Below, piece by piece: positions 34,879 through 42,870 of a stretch of DNA of 64,000 nucleotides. The stretch comes from Flavobacterium silvisoli (lineage in GTDB: Bacteria; Bacteroidota; Bacteroidia; Flavobacteriales; Flavobacteriaceae): positions 1 to 64,000 of the forward strand of contig NZ_SJPE01000005.1 of NCBI RefSeq assembly GCF_004329815.1. Direction: 5' to 3'. The position numbers were made by a program, and so were the translations under genes. A model generated the notes under the pieces. The model saw only the letters and a list, made by a program, of their open reading frames with translations. It had not been told where the DNA came from and searched no databases. Every line of letters starts with the position of its first letter. Position 1 is the stretch's first letter.

Positions 34879-35631
34879 ATGAACAAAAAATATAGAATAG
34901 GACAAATAGTTCCGTCGTCGAACGTGACGATGGAAACCGAAATACCGGCCATTTTCAGGGCCCGAGAAACGATATTGCCGGAGCGTTTTACGTTTCACAG
35001 CAGTCGCATGCGGATGAAAAAAGTGACCAAAGAAGAATTGGAGGCCATGGATGCCATGAGTTTGAAGTGTGCCGAGGAATTGTCGGATGCGCATGTAGAT
35101 GTGATGGGCTACGCTTGTTTGGTAGCGATTATGAGTATGGGACGCGGCTATCATTGTGTGTCGGAAGTGAATTTGCATCAGGAAACGGTGGCCAACGACT
35201 TCCCTACTCCGATTGTAACTTCGGCCGGTGCTTTGATTAACGGATTGAAAGTATTGGGCGCAAAAAAAGTATCGATTATTACGCCCTATATGCGTCCGCT
35301 GACCGACTTGGTTGTGGATTATATTGAGCATCAGGGTTTTGAGGTGGTGGACAGTATAGCGTTGGAAATTCCGGATAATTTGGAAGTGGCTGCGCAAAAC
35401 CCGATGAATTTATTGGCGATTTACAAACGTTTGGATTTGACCGGTGTGGATGTGATTGTGGCTTCGGCCTGTGTGCAAATGCCTTCGTTGGAAGCCATTG
35501 ATTTGATACAAAAAGAAAGCGGCATTCCGGTGACTTCGGCGGCGGTGTGCACGACCTACGAAATGATGAAGAAATTGGGCATTGAGGCCAAATCAACTAT
35601 TGGAGGAGAATTGCTCAACGGTGATTACTAA
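34879..35631 (+). CDS. Maleate cis-trans isomerase (Asp/Glu racemase superfamily)
   Basis: The protein has 250 residues. The two catalytic cysteines are present: C80 (MGYACLVAIMSMG) and C198 (IVASACVQMPSLEA), 118 residues apart as in characterised maleate isomerases. IGQIVPSSNVTMETEIPAIF at the N-terminus and VTSAAVCTTYEMMKKLG near the C-terminus are typical. It would turn maleate into fumarate for the TCA cycle, completing the cluster. A terminator lies 200 bp downstream. Confidence 0.92.
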   Translation: MNKKYRIGQIVPSSNVTMETEIPAIFRARETILPERFTFHSSRMRMKKVTKEELEAMDAMSLKCAEELSDAHVDVMGYACLVAIMSMGRGYHCVSEVNLHQETVANDFPTPIVTSAGALINGLKVLGAKKVSIITPYMRPLTDLVVDYIEHQGFEVVDSIALEIPDNLEVAAQNPMNLLAIYKRLDLTGVDVIVASACVQMPSLEAIDLIQKESGIPVTSAAVCTTYEMMKKLGIEAKSTIGGELLNGDY

Positions 35632-35712
35632 CATGCTGTAAGATTTGAAATACTAACGCGTTAATTAATCGTTAAAGCATTAATTACAAGCACAATACGT
35701 CAAATTTAATTG

Positions 35713-35860
35713 TAAATTTGTGTGTGATTTTGATTAATTACTTGAAGATTCTCAAAAAGAAAATTCAATAGTTGGATGTACAAAAACGGTACAAGTTAAT
35801 AATGATAAATCAAAATCATGATGTTTAATGAGGAGGTTCAAGCGAACCTCCTTTTTTTTA
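35713..35860 (+). ncRNA. Candidate small RNA or long 3' UTR
   Basis: A -7-like TAAATTTG at 35713-35720 is followed by about 110 bp of non-coding sequence and a strong terminator (35831-35860). No -33 TTG is found at the 21-bp spacing used elsewhere. The region may be an independent short transcript or just the 3' UTR of the catabolic operon. Confidence 0.25.
35831..35860 (+). terminator. Rho-independent terminator
   Basis: AGGAGGTTC (35831-35839) and GAACCTCCT (35844-35852) form a perfect 9-bp stem with a 4-nt loop, followed by a run of seven T. It ends the plus-strand catabolic cluster and meets the convergent gene at 35858. Confidence 0.9.
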
Positions 35861-36958
35861 TCCCATAACCGAAACCCCAATCAGTTTTCCGATTCCGAAA
35901 GTAATCGCGGCTGCCATTAACCCAAACAAGACTTGGCGCATGCCGGAATACCAAACGCTTTTCCCGGTAAATAACGTAATGGCAGCCCCTATCAGAAACA
36001 AACCTCCGGCACTCAATACAGTACTGATTATAACGGCCTCCATGCCTCCCCAAAAGAAAAACGGAAACACCGGTATAATGGCACCAATGGCAAAAAGGAA
36101 AAAAGAAGTCAGGGCGGCTTCCATAGCCGAACCTTTTAAATCTTCCGGGTTAATACCTAATTCTTCTTTGATTAAGACCTCGTGGGCATGGTCTTTATTT
36201 TTTATGATATCGGCAGCCATTACACGAGCCTGATCTTCGGGTATGCCTTTGGCCATGTATATCAAAGCCAACTCTTTTTCTTCGCCTTCCGGATTGGTTT
36301 CCAGTTCCTCCATCTCCAACTGCATTTGGTTTTCATACAATTCCAATGAACTCTTCACCGATATCCATTCGCCCAAAGCCATAGAAAGCGCTCCGGCTAG
36401 TAATCCGGCCATTCCGGCTAATAATACTTCTTCCTGACCGCTGGTAGCTCCGGCTATTCCCATCACCAAACTGAAATTGGACACCAACCCGTCATTACCG
36501 CCTAAAACCGCGGCTCGCAGGGCATTTCCACCCACAGAGCGGTGGCGTTTTTCAAAACGCGCCAAGTTGGGCCCCGACACTTTTTTATCGTTATTGAGGA
36601 TATTTTTTAAAATGGTGACATGTGCCGTATCCGATAATGATTCGGCAGTATTCGTCTTTTTACGGGCACTGAGCACTGAAGAAGAAATGCTTTTTTCGGT
36701 GTCTAACAAAACGCCCAGTATATAATCATACCCCAAAATTTTACCTATGAAATGTAACGTCTTGGCCCTGCCCGAAGGAGGAGGCAAATGTGAGCTGTCT
36801 TTGCCGTATTTGGCCAAAAAAGCAATAGCATGTTGGTGTTCTATCTCACTCATTTGGTGGAATACACGAGCCACATTCTCATCCTCTTCATGGTCGCCCA
36901 ACACTTTATATAAGTAACTGGCATCAACTTCGGTCTGGATATTTTTTAGATTAATCAT
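35858..36958 (-). CDS. Ferritin-like/VIT1 fusion iron transporter (MbfA-like)
   Basis: The protein has 366 residues. The N-terminal ferritin-like four-helix domain (to about residue 140) has the E-x-x-H iron motif in MSEIEHQHAIAFLAKYG and an earlier acidic helix. The C-terminal half is a VIT1/CCC1 domain: RAAVLGGNDGLVSNFSLVMGIAG, GALSMALGEWISVKSS, then three hydrophobic helices. Rubrerythrin-VIT fusions export Fe(II) or Mn(II) across the inner membrane and protect from iron and peroxide stress. It ends convergent with the catabolic operon. Confidence 0.9.
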   Translation of the reverse strand: MINLKNIQTEVDASYLYKVLGDHEEDENVARVFHQMSEIEHQHAIAFLAKYGKDSSHLPPPSGRAKTLHFIGKILGYDYILGVLLDTEKSISSSVLSARKKTNTAESLSDTAHVTILKNILNNDKKVSGPNLARFEKRHRSVGGNALRAAVLGGNDGLVSNFSLVMGIAGATSGQEEVLLAGMAGLLAGALSMALGEWISVKSSLELYENQMQLEMEELETNPEGEEKELALIYMAKGIPEDQARVMAADIIKNKDHAHEVLIKEELGINPEDLKGSAMEAALTSFFLFAIGAIIPVFPFFFWGGMEAVIISTVLSAGGLFLIGAAITLFTGKSVWYSGMRQVLFGLMAAAITFGIGKLIGVSVMG

Positions 36959-37008
36959 AAGCTTGGATTATTATTTTTAGGTACTTATCTGATTTTAAAT
37001 TGTAAGTT

Positions 37009-37839
37009 TTAAGCTACTTTTACCGAAGTCATGCTGAGACTGCCGGCTACCATTTTATCGTTAAACAAACTCAGGTTTTCTCCTTTTTGTTGCAGTCCTA
37101 ACGTATAAAGTAAAGGCAGGTAATGATCAGGCGAAGGGATGGCCAGATTAAAGGCTTTCCCCTGTCGGTCATAATCCAACAAAGGTTGGTAATCTCCCTG
37201 CAACAGATAACTGTTTATGGTTTCACGAGCTTCCAAGGCCCAATCGTATCCGTAATCTTCCTTGTTAAAATTATGAAAATCAACCAAACGCAGGTTGTGA
37301 ACTATATTACCGCTACCAATAATCAACACTCCCTTATTGCGCAGTGCCTGAAGCTGTTTACCCAAACCAAAATGAAACTCTGCCGGTTGAGTATAATCAA
37401 TGCTCAACTGAATAACCGGAACATCCGCCAACGGATACAAATGCTTAACAACCGACCAAGTGCCGTGGTCGAGCCCCCATTCCTCATCGAGTGTTACCGA
37501 AACAGGTTGCAATAATTGTTGGGTTTCCTGAGCCAAAAGCGGACTCCCCGGTGCCGGATACAGCACGGCAAACAACTCTTTAGGGAAACCACCGAAATCG
37601 TGAATAGTTCTCGGCATAGACATAGCCGTAACTTTTGTCCCGCGGGTGAACCAGTGTGCGGATATACAGACTATAGCTGTTGGCTTTTGCAGGTCTTTTA
37701 CACTGTTGCGAAACCCTTGCACAAACTGATTTTCTTCTATGGCATTCATCGGACTGCCGTGACCAAAGAAAAACACAGGCATCTTGTCTGTGTTGGGAAA
37801 CGTTTGAGCAATGTAGTGCAAGTCGTTTAACGTTGTCAT
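37009..37839 (-). CDS. ygiD: 4,5-DOPA-extradiol-dioxygenase-like protein
   Basis: The protein has 276 residues. MPVFFFGHGSPMNAIEENQF, CISAHWFTRGTKVT, ARTIHDFGGFPKELF-like, EEWGLDHGTWSVVKHLYP and IGSGNIVHNL carry the metal-binding His residues of the class III LigB-type family, most like YgiD. It opens catechols such as DOPA in vitro; the physiological role is uncertain. It stands alone, 50 bp from its upstream neighbour, and is probably not part of the gentisate-type pathway. Confidence 0.9.
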   Translation of the reverse strand: MTTLNDLHYIAQTFPNTDKMPVFFFGHGSPMNAIEENQFVQGFRNSVKDLQKPTAIVCISAHWFTRGTKVTAMSMPRTIHDFGGFPKELFAVLYPAPGSPLLAQETQQLLQPVSVTLDEEWGLDHGTWSVVKHLYPLADVPVIQLSIDYTQPAEFHFGLGKQLQALRNKGVLIIGSGNIVHNLRLVDFHNFNKEDYGYDWALEARETINSYLLQGDYQPLLDYDRQGKAFNLAIPSPDHYLPLLYTLGLQQKGENLSLFNDKMVAGSLSMTSVKVA

Positions 37840-37907
37840 TATTGGGTGTTTATAATTAGGATAAAGTTAAACTTTTTTCAATGACAACCGACTTTATTTC
37901 CTGTATT

Positions 37908-40019
37908 TTAAACGACAGCGTTACCGTTCCCTAGGTATTTCTTCAATAAAACAAATAGTTTTTCTTTATCCAACGGCTTAGTGATATAATTGGTAAATCC
38001 GGCCGAGAAAATACGCTCTTCGTCTTCTTTGGAAGCATAGGCCGTTTGAGCAATTACAGGTAGCCCGGGACGAAACGAATGAATGATTTCAAGAGCCTGA
38101 AACCCGTTCATAACCGGCATTTTAATATCCATCAACACCAAACTTACCGTAGGATCCTCGAGGCAAATGGTTACCGCTTCCTGACCGTTTAAAGCCCTGA
38201 TGATGTTGAAATTTTGCAACTTCAGTATTTTTTGTAACAGGAGGAAGTTGATGTTATCATCTTCAGCAACAAGTACTGTAGCGGTACTTTCGGTATGAAT
38301 CTCGCGGACTAATTTGACCGGCTCTTGCGGTAAAACCGGCATGCGGTCGTATTGCAACGGAATGGTAAAGGAAAATACCGAACCTTTACCCGGGATAGAA
38401 TTCAGAGTTATGGTTCCTTTCAATATTTCGACATAAGCTTTGGTTATGGCCAATCCCAGTCCTAACCCGCCTTCACGTATGGCTAAATCGGTATCAACTC
38501 GTTTAAAACGGTCAAAAATATACTTCTGATTTTCTTCAGAAATCCCTAAACCGGTATCCTCTATGCGGAACTGCAACTCCTGTTTCTCTTCATTCAATGT
38601 ATACCCAAAACTTACCGTTCCGTTTTCGGTATATTTGATACCGTTGGTAACCAAATTGGTAAGTATTTGCTTGAGTTTGGTTTCGTCGGTAACGATGTTG
38701 CGTTGGGGCAATGTAGCCGTTTCATTGATACACAACATTACTTTTTTGGTTTTCGGTATGGTAATTTTAATAGTTTCGTACAATTCATGAATACAGGCTT
38801 CCAGATTGATGCTTGAATAGTTAGGAGTCACCTGATTGGAATCAATTTTCGACATCTCAATCAAATCGTCAATAATTGACACCAAATTTTTACCGCTTTT
38901 GTCGATGATTTTTAAATATTCCTCTCTTTCCTGTTGCGGCGGATCGGTAGTCATCAACAAATCCGTGAACCCATTGATGGCATTCATCGGCGTTCTGATT
39001 TCGTGAGAGAGGTTGGCCAAAAAGGATGATTTCAACTGATCGCTTTCCTCTGCTTTTATCTTGGCATCAACCAATTCTTTTTTCTGCTCGTTATTTTCCT
39101 CAAAAAGGTTACCTATATCTCTGAATTCACCCGTGGTATTCTTGAGTGCTGTAATCGATTTTTTATCACCGGTCTCCAATACATTGCGAATCAAATGAAG
39201 CGGATAATAAACCCAATTACGGGTAAGCATCAAACTAAGCATCAGATTGACAAAAAAGGTAAAAATAATTAGGTATAATATGGTTGTAGTATTCTCAAAA
39301 TACACCTCAAAATTGCGCTGAAACTGCAAACAACCGCTGACGGTATTGTCATAATTATTTAGAATAATCTGAGCCGTGATGATGTTTGTGTTTTCATCAA
39401 CAGGCTTACACTGGTTTTGCAAAGCAATCTTAGCTCCGGTCAACTTTTGGAGGGTATTCAAATAGGCGGCATCCAACAAACGTACTACAAAGAAATAACC
39501 ACCGGGAGGAGTCTTATCTTTGTGTAAATCAAATGACGGGTGTACTGAAGCTCCAAAAACTTCAGCTGTACCGTAAGGGGTTTGCATGTAAAAATGACTC
39601 AAGCCTTTGCGATTCAACGCCGTCATGGCTTGTGGTGGTATGCGCAGTTTAGAGTTGATTTTTGGAGTGAGGGTATGGGTAACAAACTGCTTTTGGGCAT
39701 CGTAAGCCACCATATAATCCGCCTTGTATATTCCGAGCTCTTTGGCAATAATTTGATTGTACCAAACGGTGTCTCTTTTTCGTATGAATGCTCCAAACTC
39801 ATCCCAATTGGTATCGTTGTTTATATATACCGCTGGAGGCCTCGCATTCAGTTCAAGCAACTGGGCAATCTGGCTTTGGAATTGTTGGGTAGAATCAGCG
39901 TATACTTGTTCCTGTACTTTCAAATTGTAATAATACAATGAAGCATAGAGCAGTATAAAAATAATACTGGAGGAAAAAATCAACAGTACTATTTTGGGAT
40001 ATGTTTTTTTAACTACCAT
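37908..40019 (-). CDS. Hybrid sensor histidine kinase with CHASE4-like sensor and receiver
   Basis: The protein has 703 residues. TM1 at about 10-30 and TM2 near 245-265 (LYLIIFTFFVNLMLSLML) bracket a periplasmic CHASE4-like sensor (NDTNWDEFGAFIRKRD). HisKA has LANLSHEIRTPMNAINGF (His at about 341). The HATPase shows N/G boxes (TNLVTNGIKYTENG, DTGLGISEENQ, GLGLGLAITKAYVE). The C-terminal receiver has VAEDDNINFLLLQ and LMDIKMPVMNG (Asp at about 628). No output regulator is adjacent, so phosphotransfer must go elsewhere. Confidence 0.93.
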   Translation of the reverse strand: MVVKKTYPKIVLLIFSSSIIFILLYASLYYYNLKVQEQVYADSTQQFQSQIAQLLELNARPPAVYINNDTNWDEFGAFIRKRDTVWYNQIIAKELGIYKADYMVAYDAQKQFVTHTLTPKINSKLRIPPQAMTALNRKGLSHFYMQTPYGTAEVFGASVHPSFDLHKDKTPPGGYFFVVRLLDAAYLNTLQKLTGAKIALQNQCKPVDENTNIITAQIILNNYDNTVSGCLQFQRNFEVYFENTTTILYLIIFTFFVNLMLSLMLTRNWVYYPLHLIRNVLETGDKKSITALKNTTGEFRDIGNLFEENNEQKKELVDAKIKAEESDQLKSSFLANLSHEIRTPMNAINGFTDLLMTTDPPQQEREEYLKIIDKSGKNLVSIIDDLIEMSKIDSNQVTPNYSSINLEACIHELYETIKITIPKTKKVMLCINETATLPQRNIVTDETKLKQILTNLVTNGIKYTENGTVSFGYTLNEEKQELQFRIEDTGLGISEENQKYIFDRFKRVDTDLAIREGGLGLGLAITKAYVEILKGTITLNSIPGKGSVFSFTIPLQYDRMPVLPQEPVKLVREIHTESTATVLVAEDDNINFLLLQKILKLQNFNIIRALNGQEAVTICLEDPTVSLVLMDIKMPVMNGFQALEIIHSFRPGLPVIAQTAYASKEDEERIFSAGFTNYITKPLDKEKLFVLLKKYLGNGNAVV

Positions 40020-40454
40020 CGGTTGTTTTTAGATTTCGGGGGAATGAAAGTAATAAAAAAACTTTATAAACTGTATTTACATTATGTTAATACCATACTT
40101 TTCCTCTCGAAAACAACCTACCTGAGCTGTCAATAAGAGCTTATTTTGAACGGAATGATTTTTATCGCTATACCTAAAAAAAACAAGTATTACTGCCCAA
40201 AAAAACCTATCAAACCAAGGCCTGATCCGATTAAAAAAAAGAAAAGATTTTATCGGCAAAAAAATAAAAATAAAGAAAAAACCATACCTTAAATCTGACC
40301 TTTCAACCTATTTCGGGAGATAAACCTTACCTGTGCAGCAGGAACACGAACCGTTTATCTAAAACCGCTACTTCGCAAAACGAATACCAATCTAAATCAG
40401 CGTTTTTTTTATACTTTTAACTTCAAAAACAACCTTGTTTAAAAACAAAACATT
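40020..40454. other. AT-rich intergenic region
   Basis: No gene is supported. It holds the divergent upstream regions of the kinase (minus) and the AlkD-like gene (plus), with poly-A/T runs but no clear promoter pair or hairpin. Confidence 0.5.
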
Positions 40455-41162
40455 ATGACTGTAGCCGAAATCATGACTGAACTTGAAGTCAAAGGCAGTG
40501 ACAACATCAAAAAAATATTCCTGAAACACGGAGTAAAAGAGCCCTTTTTCGGAGTAAAAATTGAATACCTGAAAGCCCTTGAAAAGAAAATAAAAAAAGA
40601 TCACGCGCTGGCACTGCAACTGTACGCTACAGGTAATGCCGACGCCATGTACCTGGCCGGATTGATATCCGATGACGATAAAATGACCCGGAAAGATTTA
40701 CAGACTTGGGCACAACAGGCTATATCTACCAACATTAGCACTTATACCCTGCCGTGGGTAGCAGCCGGAAGCTCCTTAGGTTTTGAATTGGCTCTGCAAT
40801 GGATTGAGGCCAAAGAAGAACACATAGCCGTGGCAGGCTGGGCTACATTAAGCGGTATGGCAGCCCTGAAAGAGGATGTCGAATTAGATCTCGTTGTCTA
40901 TAAAAAATTACTACACCGCGCAGGGGCGGAAATTCACTCAGCTCGAAACTCTGAAAAACAAGCCATGAACAGTTTTATCATAGCCGTTGGCACATACATT
41001 GTAGCTTTAAATGAAGAGGCCAAAGCCGTTGCAGATAGTATAGGAACAGTTCGCGCTGATATGAATGGCACTGCCTGTAAAGTCCCTCTTGCTTCGGATT
41101 ACATCCAGAAAGCAATTGACAAAGGCATCGTTGGCCGAAAGAAAAAGAAACTCAAATGCTAA
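40455..41162 (+). CDS. DNA alkylation repair protein (AlkD-like HEAT repeats)
   Basis: The protein has 235 residues, all helical, beginning FLKHGVKEPFFGVKIEYLKALEKKIKKDHALALQLYATGNADAMYLAGLISDD, the AlkD/COG4912 start. AlkD proteins are HEAT-like glycosylases that remove bulky or cationic alkylpurines. The C-terminus GTVRADMNGTACKVPLASDYIQKAIDKGIVGRKKKKLKC suits the subgroup in which glycosylase activity is not proven. Nothing in its context adds to this. Confidence 0.85.
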   Translation: MTVAEIMTELEVKGSDNIKKIFLKHGVKEPFFGVKIEYLKALEKKIKKDHALALQLYATGNADAMYLAGLISDDDKMTRKDLQTWAQQAISTNISTYTLPWVAAGSSLGFELALQWIEAKEEHIAVAGWATLSGMAALKEDVELDLVVYKKLLHRAGAEIHSARNSEKQAMNSFIIAVGTYIVALNEEAKAVADSIGTVRADMNGTACKVPLASDYIQKAIDKGIVGRKKKKLKC

Positions 41163-41181
41163 CGACTTCTGTAATGGGTTG

Positions 41182-41213
41182 TTGCAAAATGAGTTGGTTT
41201 ATACTTATCTTTG
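41182..41213 (+). promoter_or_regulatory. Bacteroidetes-type promoter (TTG-N21-TATCTTTG)
   Basis: TTG at 41182-41184 and TATCTTTG at 41206-41213 fit the -33/-7 consensus with a 21-bp spacer. The gene starts at 41241. Confidence 0.6.
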
Positions 41214-41240
41214 CCCCGTTAAAAATTAAAACAAAACCTT

Positions 41241-41684
41241 ATGAAATTTGTTGCATCGCGCCTTTCTTCGGGCAATAAACTGTTTCCGGCCGAGATTTAT
41301 TTGGAACCTACTGGAGTAACCATCAAGATTCCGGGACTTTTCAGTGGAGAAACCAAGCATTTCGACTACGATCATATTGCTTCGGTAGAAATAGACACCC
41401 CACTGGTGGGCTTTTCTTCAATAACTATATTTGCCGGGGGCACGATGATGGCCGCTAATGGGTTTACCAAAGCGGAAGTGAAACAAATCAAAGAAGGTAT
41501 TGAAAAAGGGAAAACCGACATCAAAAATCAACAACGTGAAATGGCTCAAAACCAGACTCCAACTTCAGCAGTAACAGGAAACAGTTTGGCTGATGAGTTG
41601 AAAAAGCTCAAAGACCTGATGGACGCCGGCGTTATCACAACGGAAGAATTTGAACAACAAAAAAGAAAAATGCTGGGACAATAA
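41241..41684 (+). CDS. SHOCT-domain protein with PH-like N-terminus
   Basis: The protein has 147 residues. The N-terminal part (FPAEIYLEPTGVTIKIPGLFSGETKHFDYDHIASVEIDTPLVGFSSITIF) has the strand pattern of a bacterial PH-like domain. The C-terminal 28 residues, ADELKKLKDLMDAGVITTEEFEQQKRKMLGQ, are a textbook SHOCT helix pair. The function is unknown; such proteins are often single-gene units, as here, between a promoter at 41182 and a strong terminator. Confidence 0.85.
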   Translation: MKFVASRLSSGNKLFPAEIYLEPTGVTIKIPGLFSGETKHFDYDHIASVEIDTPLVGFSSITIFAGGTMMAANGFTKAEVKQIKEGIEKGKTDIKNQQREMAQNQTPTSAVTGNSLADELKKLKDLMDAGVITTEEFEQQKRKMLGQ

Positions 41685-41704
41685 AATCGTTCCAATCCTA
41701 TACG

Positions 41705-41737
41705 AAGAGGCGCACTGATTGCGCCTCTTTTGTTTTG
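41705..41737 (+). terminator. Rho-independent terminator
   Basis: AAGAGGCGCA (41705-41714) pairs with TGCGCCTCTT (41720-41729) around a 5-nt loop and runs into TTTGTTTT. Confidence 0.9.
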
Positions 41738-41790
41738 GTAAATATCCTGTCTGTGGTTAAACTTTTGTTACTTTAGCTAAAAAAAAGAAT

Positions 41791-42816
41791 ATGCTGCAAC
41801 AACAATTGGAACTGACCCATGAACAAACCTCTCCGTTGTTCAGAATCATGTGGATACAAAACCCAGACGAACCTCATCGTCGTCATTTTGAAAACAACAT
41901 TTGTGCATTCCACATCGGAAACGGATTGATTCTCACAGTAGCACATAATTTGAGAACCGAAGCCAAAGCATTTAAATCGATCGAACAATCACTTTTCGAA
42001 ACCGCAGTTTTACCCCGGTTGAATTCGGTTCAGGCACAATTTTTTGAGACTTGTTTTGTTTTAGATACCACTACAAACAAAAGATATTGGAACAGCTCCA
42101 ACCCTGCTGATTATCAGTTAGCCGTTGATATTTTGAGGCAAATCCATTTTGACACTCGTTGGATAACATTGATGGATAAAAACATGGCCAAGCCCCATTT
42201 AATTATTCAATTTAAAAACAATCAGTTTTACAATGACGAAACTTTGACAAAGCATTTTGGCACGGAAAGGTATTTTGAAGAACCGGGCATCAACAGGCAT
42301 ACTTTTTTGCTCGAATTAGAGTTGAAAGAAGCATTCTACAGTGAAGATATCGCTTTGTATAAAATTATAAATACACCTGCTGAAATAATTCAGGCAATGC
42401 CTTATCTTGAAGTTGATTTTTCTGTTTTGAATGACAACCAGGAACGGTATTACTGTTTGCAAAGTTCCCCTACCAGTGAAATCGGTAAGCTGCTTAACAA
42501 AGCACAAATAGAAGGGTACACCGATCATTTTAGTTTCTTTCAGGATGCTATTGGGGGCAACTATACTTTTGAAGGGTTGCGGTATTTAATAAAGGGATAT
42601 TTCCGATTTGGTTCCTCGGGGGCGCCTTATGTTTTTTATGATGAGCAAACTAAGCGATTTAAGGTAAATGCCATTCAAAGTGAAGCCTGTCCCATTCAAC
42701 TTTCCATTGAAAACAAAAGAGATGGGAATTTTCAATATGTCAATGCCTTGGCTTCTCCCTTATATATAATTAAGGAACAACTGGAAAGATATCTGACAGT
42801 TTCAAATAATTCATAA
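41791..42816 (+). CDS. Trypsin-like serine protease-fold protein without signal peptide
   Basis: The protein has 341 residues. A catalytic triad can be proposed: His52 in GNGLILTVAHNL, Asp near 186 in SEDIALYKI, and Ser near 274 in FGSSGAPYVFYD (G-x-S-G-x-P context). The first 40 residues are polar, so it should be cytoplasmic, which is unusual for the family. A long insertion lies between His and Asp (about 60-170). Such proteins sometimes act in defence or signalling modules, but no partner gene is seen here. Confidence 0.7.
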   Translation: MLQQQLELTHEQTSPLFRIMWIQNPDEPHRRHFENNICAFHIGNGLILTVAHNLRTEAKAFKSIEQSLFETAVLPRLNSVQAQFFETCFVLDTTTNKRYWNSSNPADYQLAVDILRQIHFDTRWITLMDKNMAKPHLIIQFKNNQFYNDETLTKHFGTERYFEEPGINRHTFLLELELKEAFYSEDIALYKIINTPAEIIQAMPYLEVDFSVLNDNQERYYCLQSSPTSEIGKLLNKAQIEGYTDHFSFFQDAIGGNYTFEGLRYLIKGYFRFGSSGAPYVFYDEQTKRFKVNAIQSEACPIQLSIENKRDGNFQYVNALASPLYIIKEQLERYLTVSNNS

Positions 42817-42846
42817 AAAAAAACCACCACATAAAGTGATGGTTGG
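42815..42846 (-). terminator. Rho-independent terminator for the minus-strand gene
   Basis: On the minus strand AACCATCAC...GTGGTGGTT forms a stem (one G-T pair), followed by eight T. It lies 25 bp past the stop of the 42871 gene. Confidence 0.8.
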
Positions 42847-42870
42847 TTGATAATGATAACAGGGTTAATG

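Noticed and set aside
37009-37839. YgiD-like dioxygenase as part of the gentisate-type pathway
   Set aside because: It is on the opposite strand beyond the terminator and the VIT gene, and the family acts on DOPA-like catechols, so it is more likely independent.
40077-40619. Short minus-strand frames upstream of the AlkD-like gene
   Set aside because: No coherent composition, ribosome site or homology pattern. Part overlaps the AlkD-like gene.
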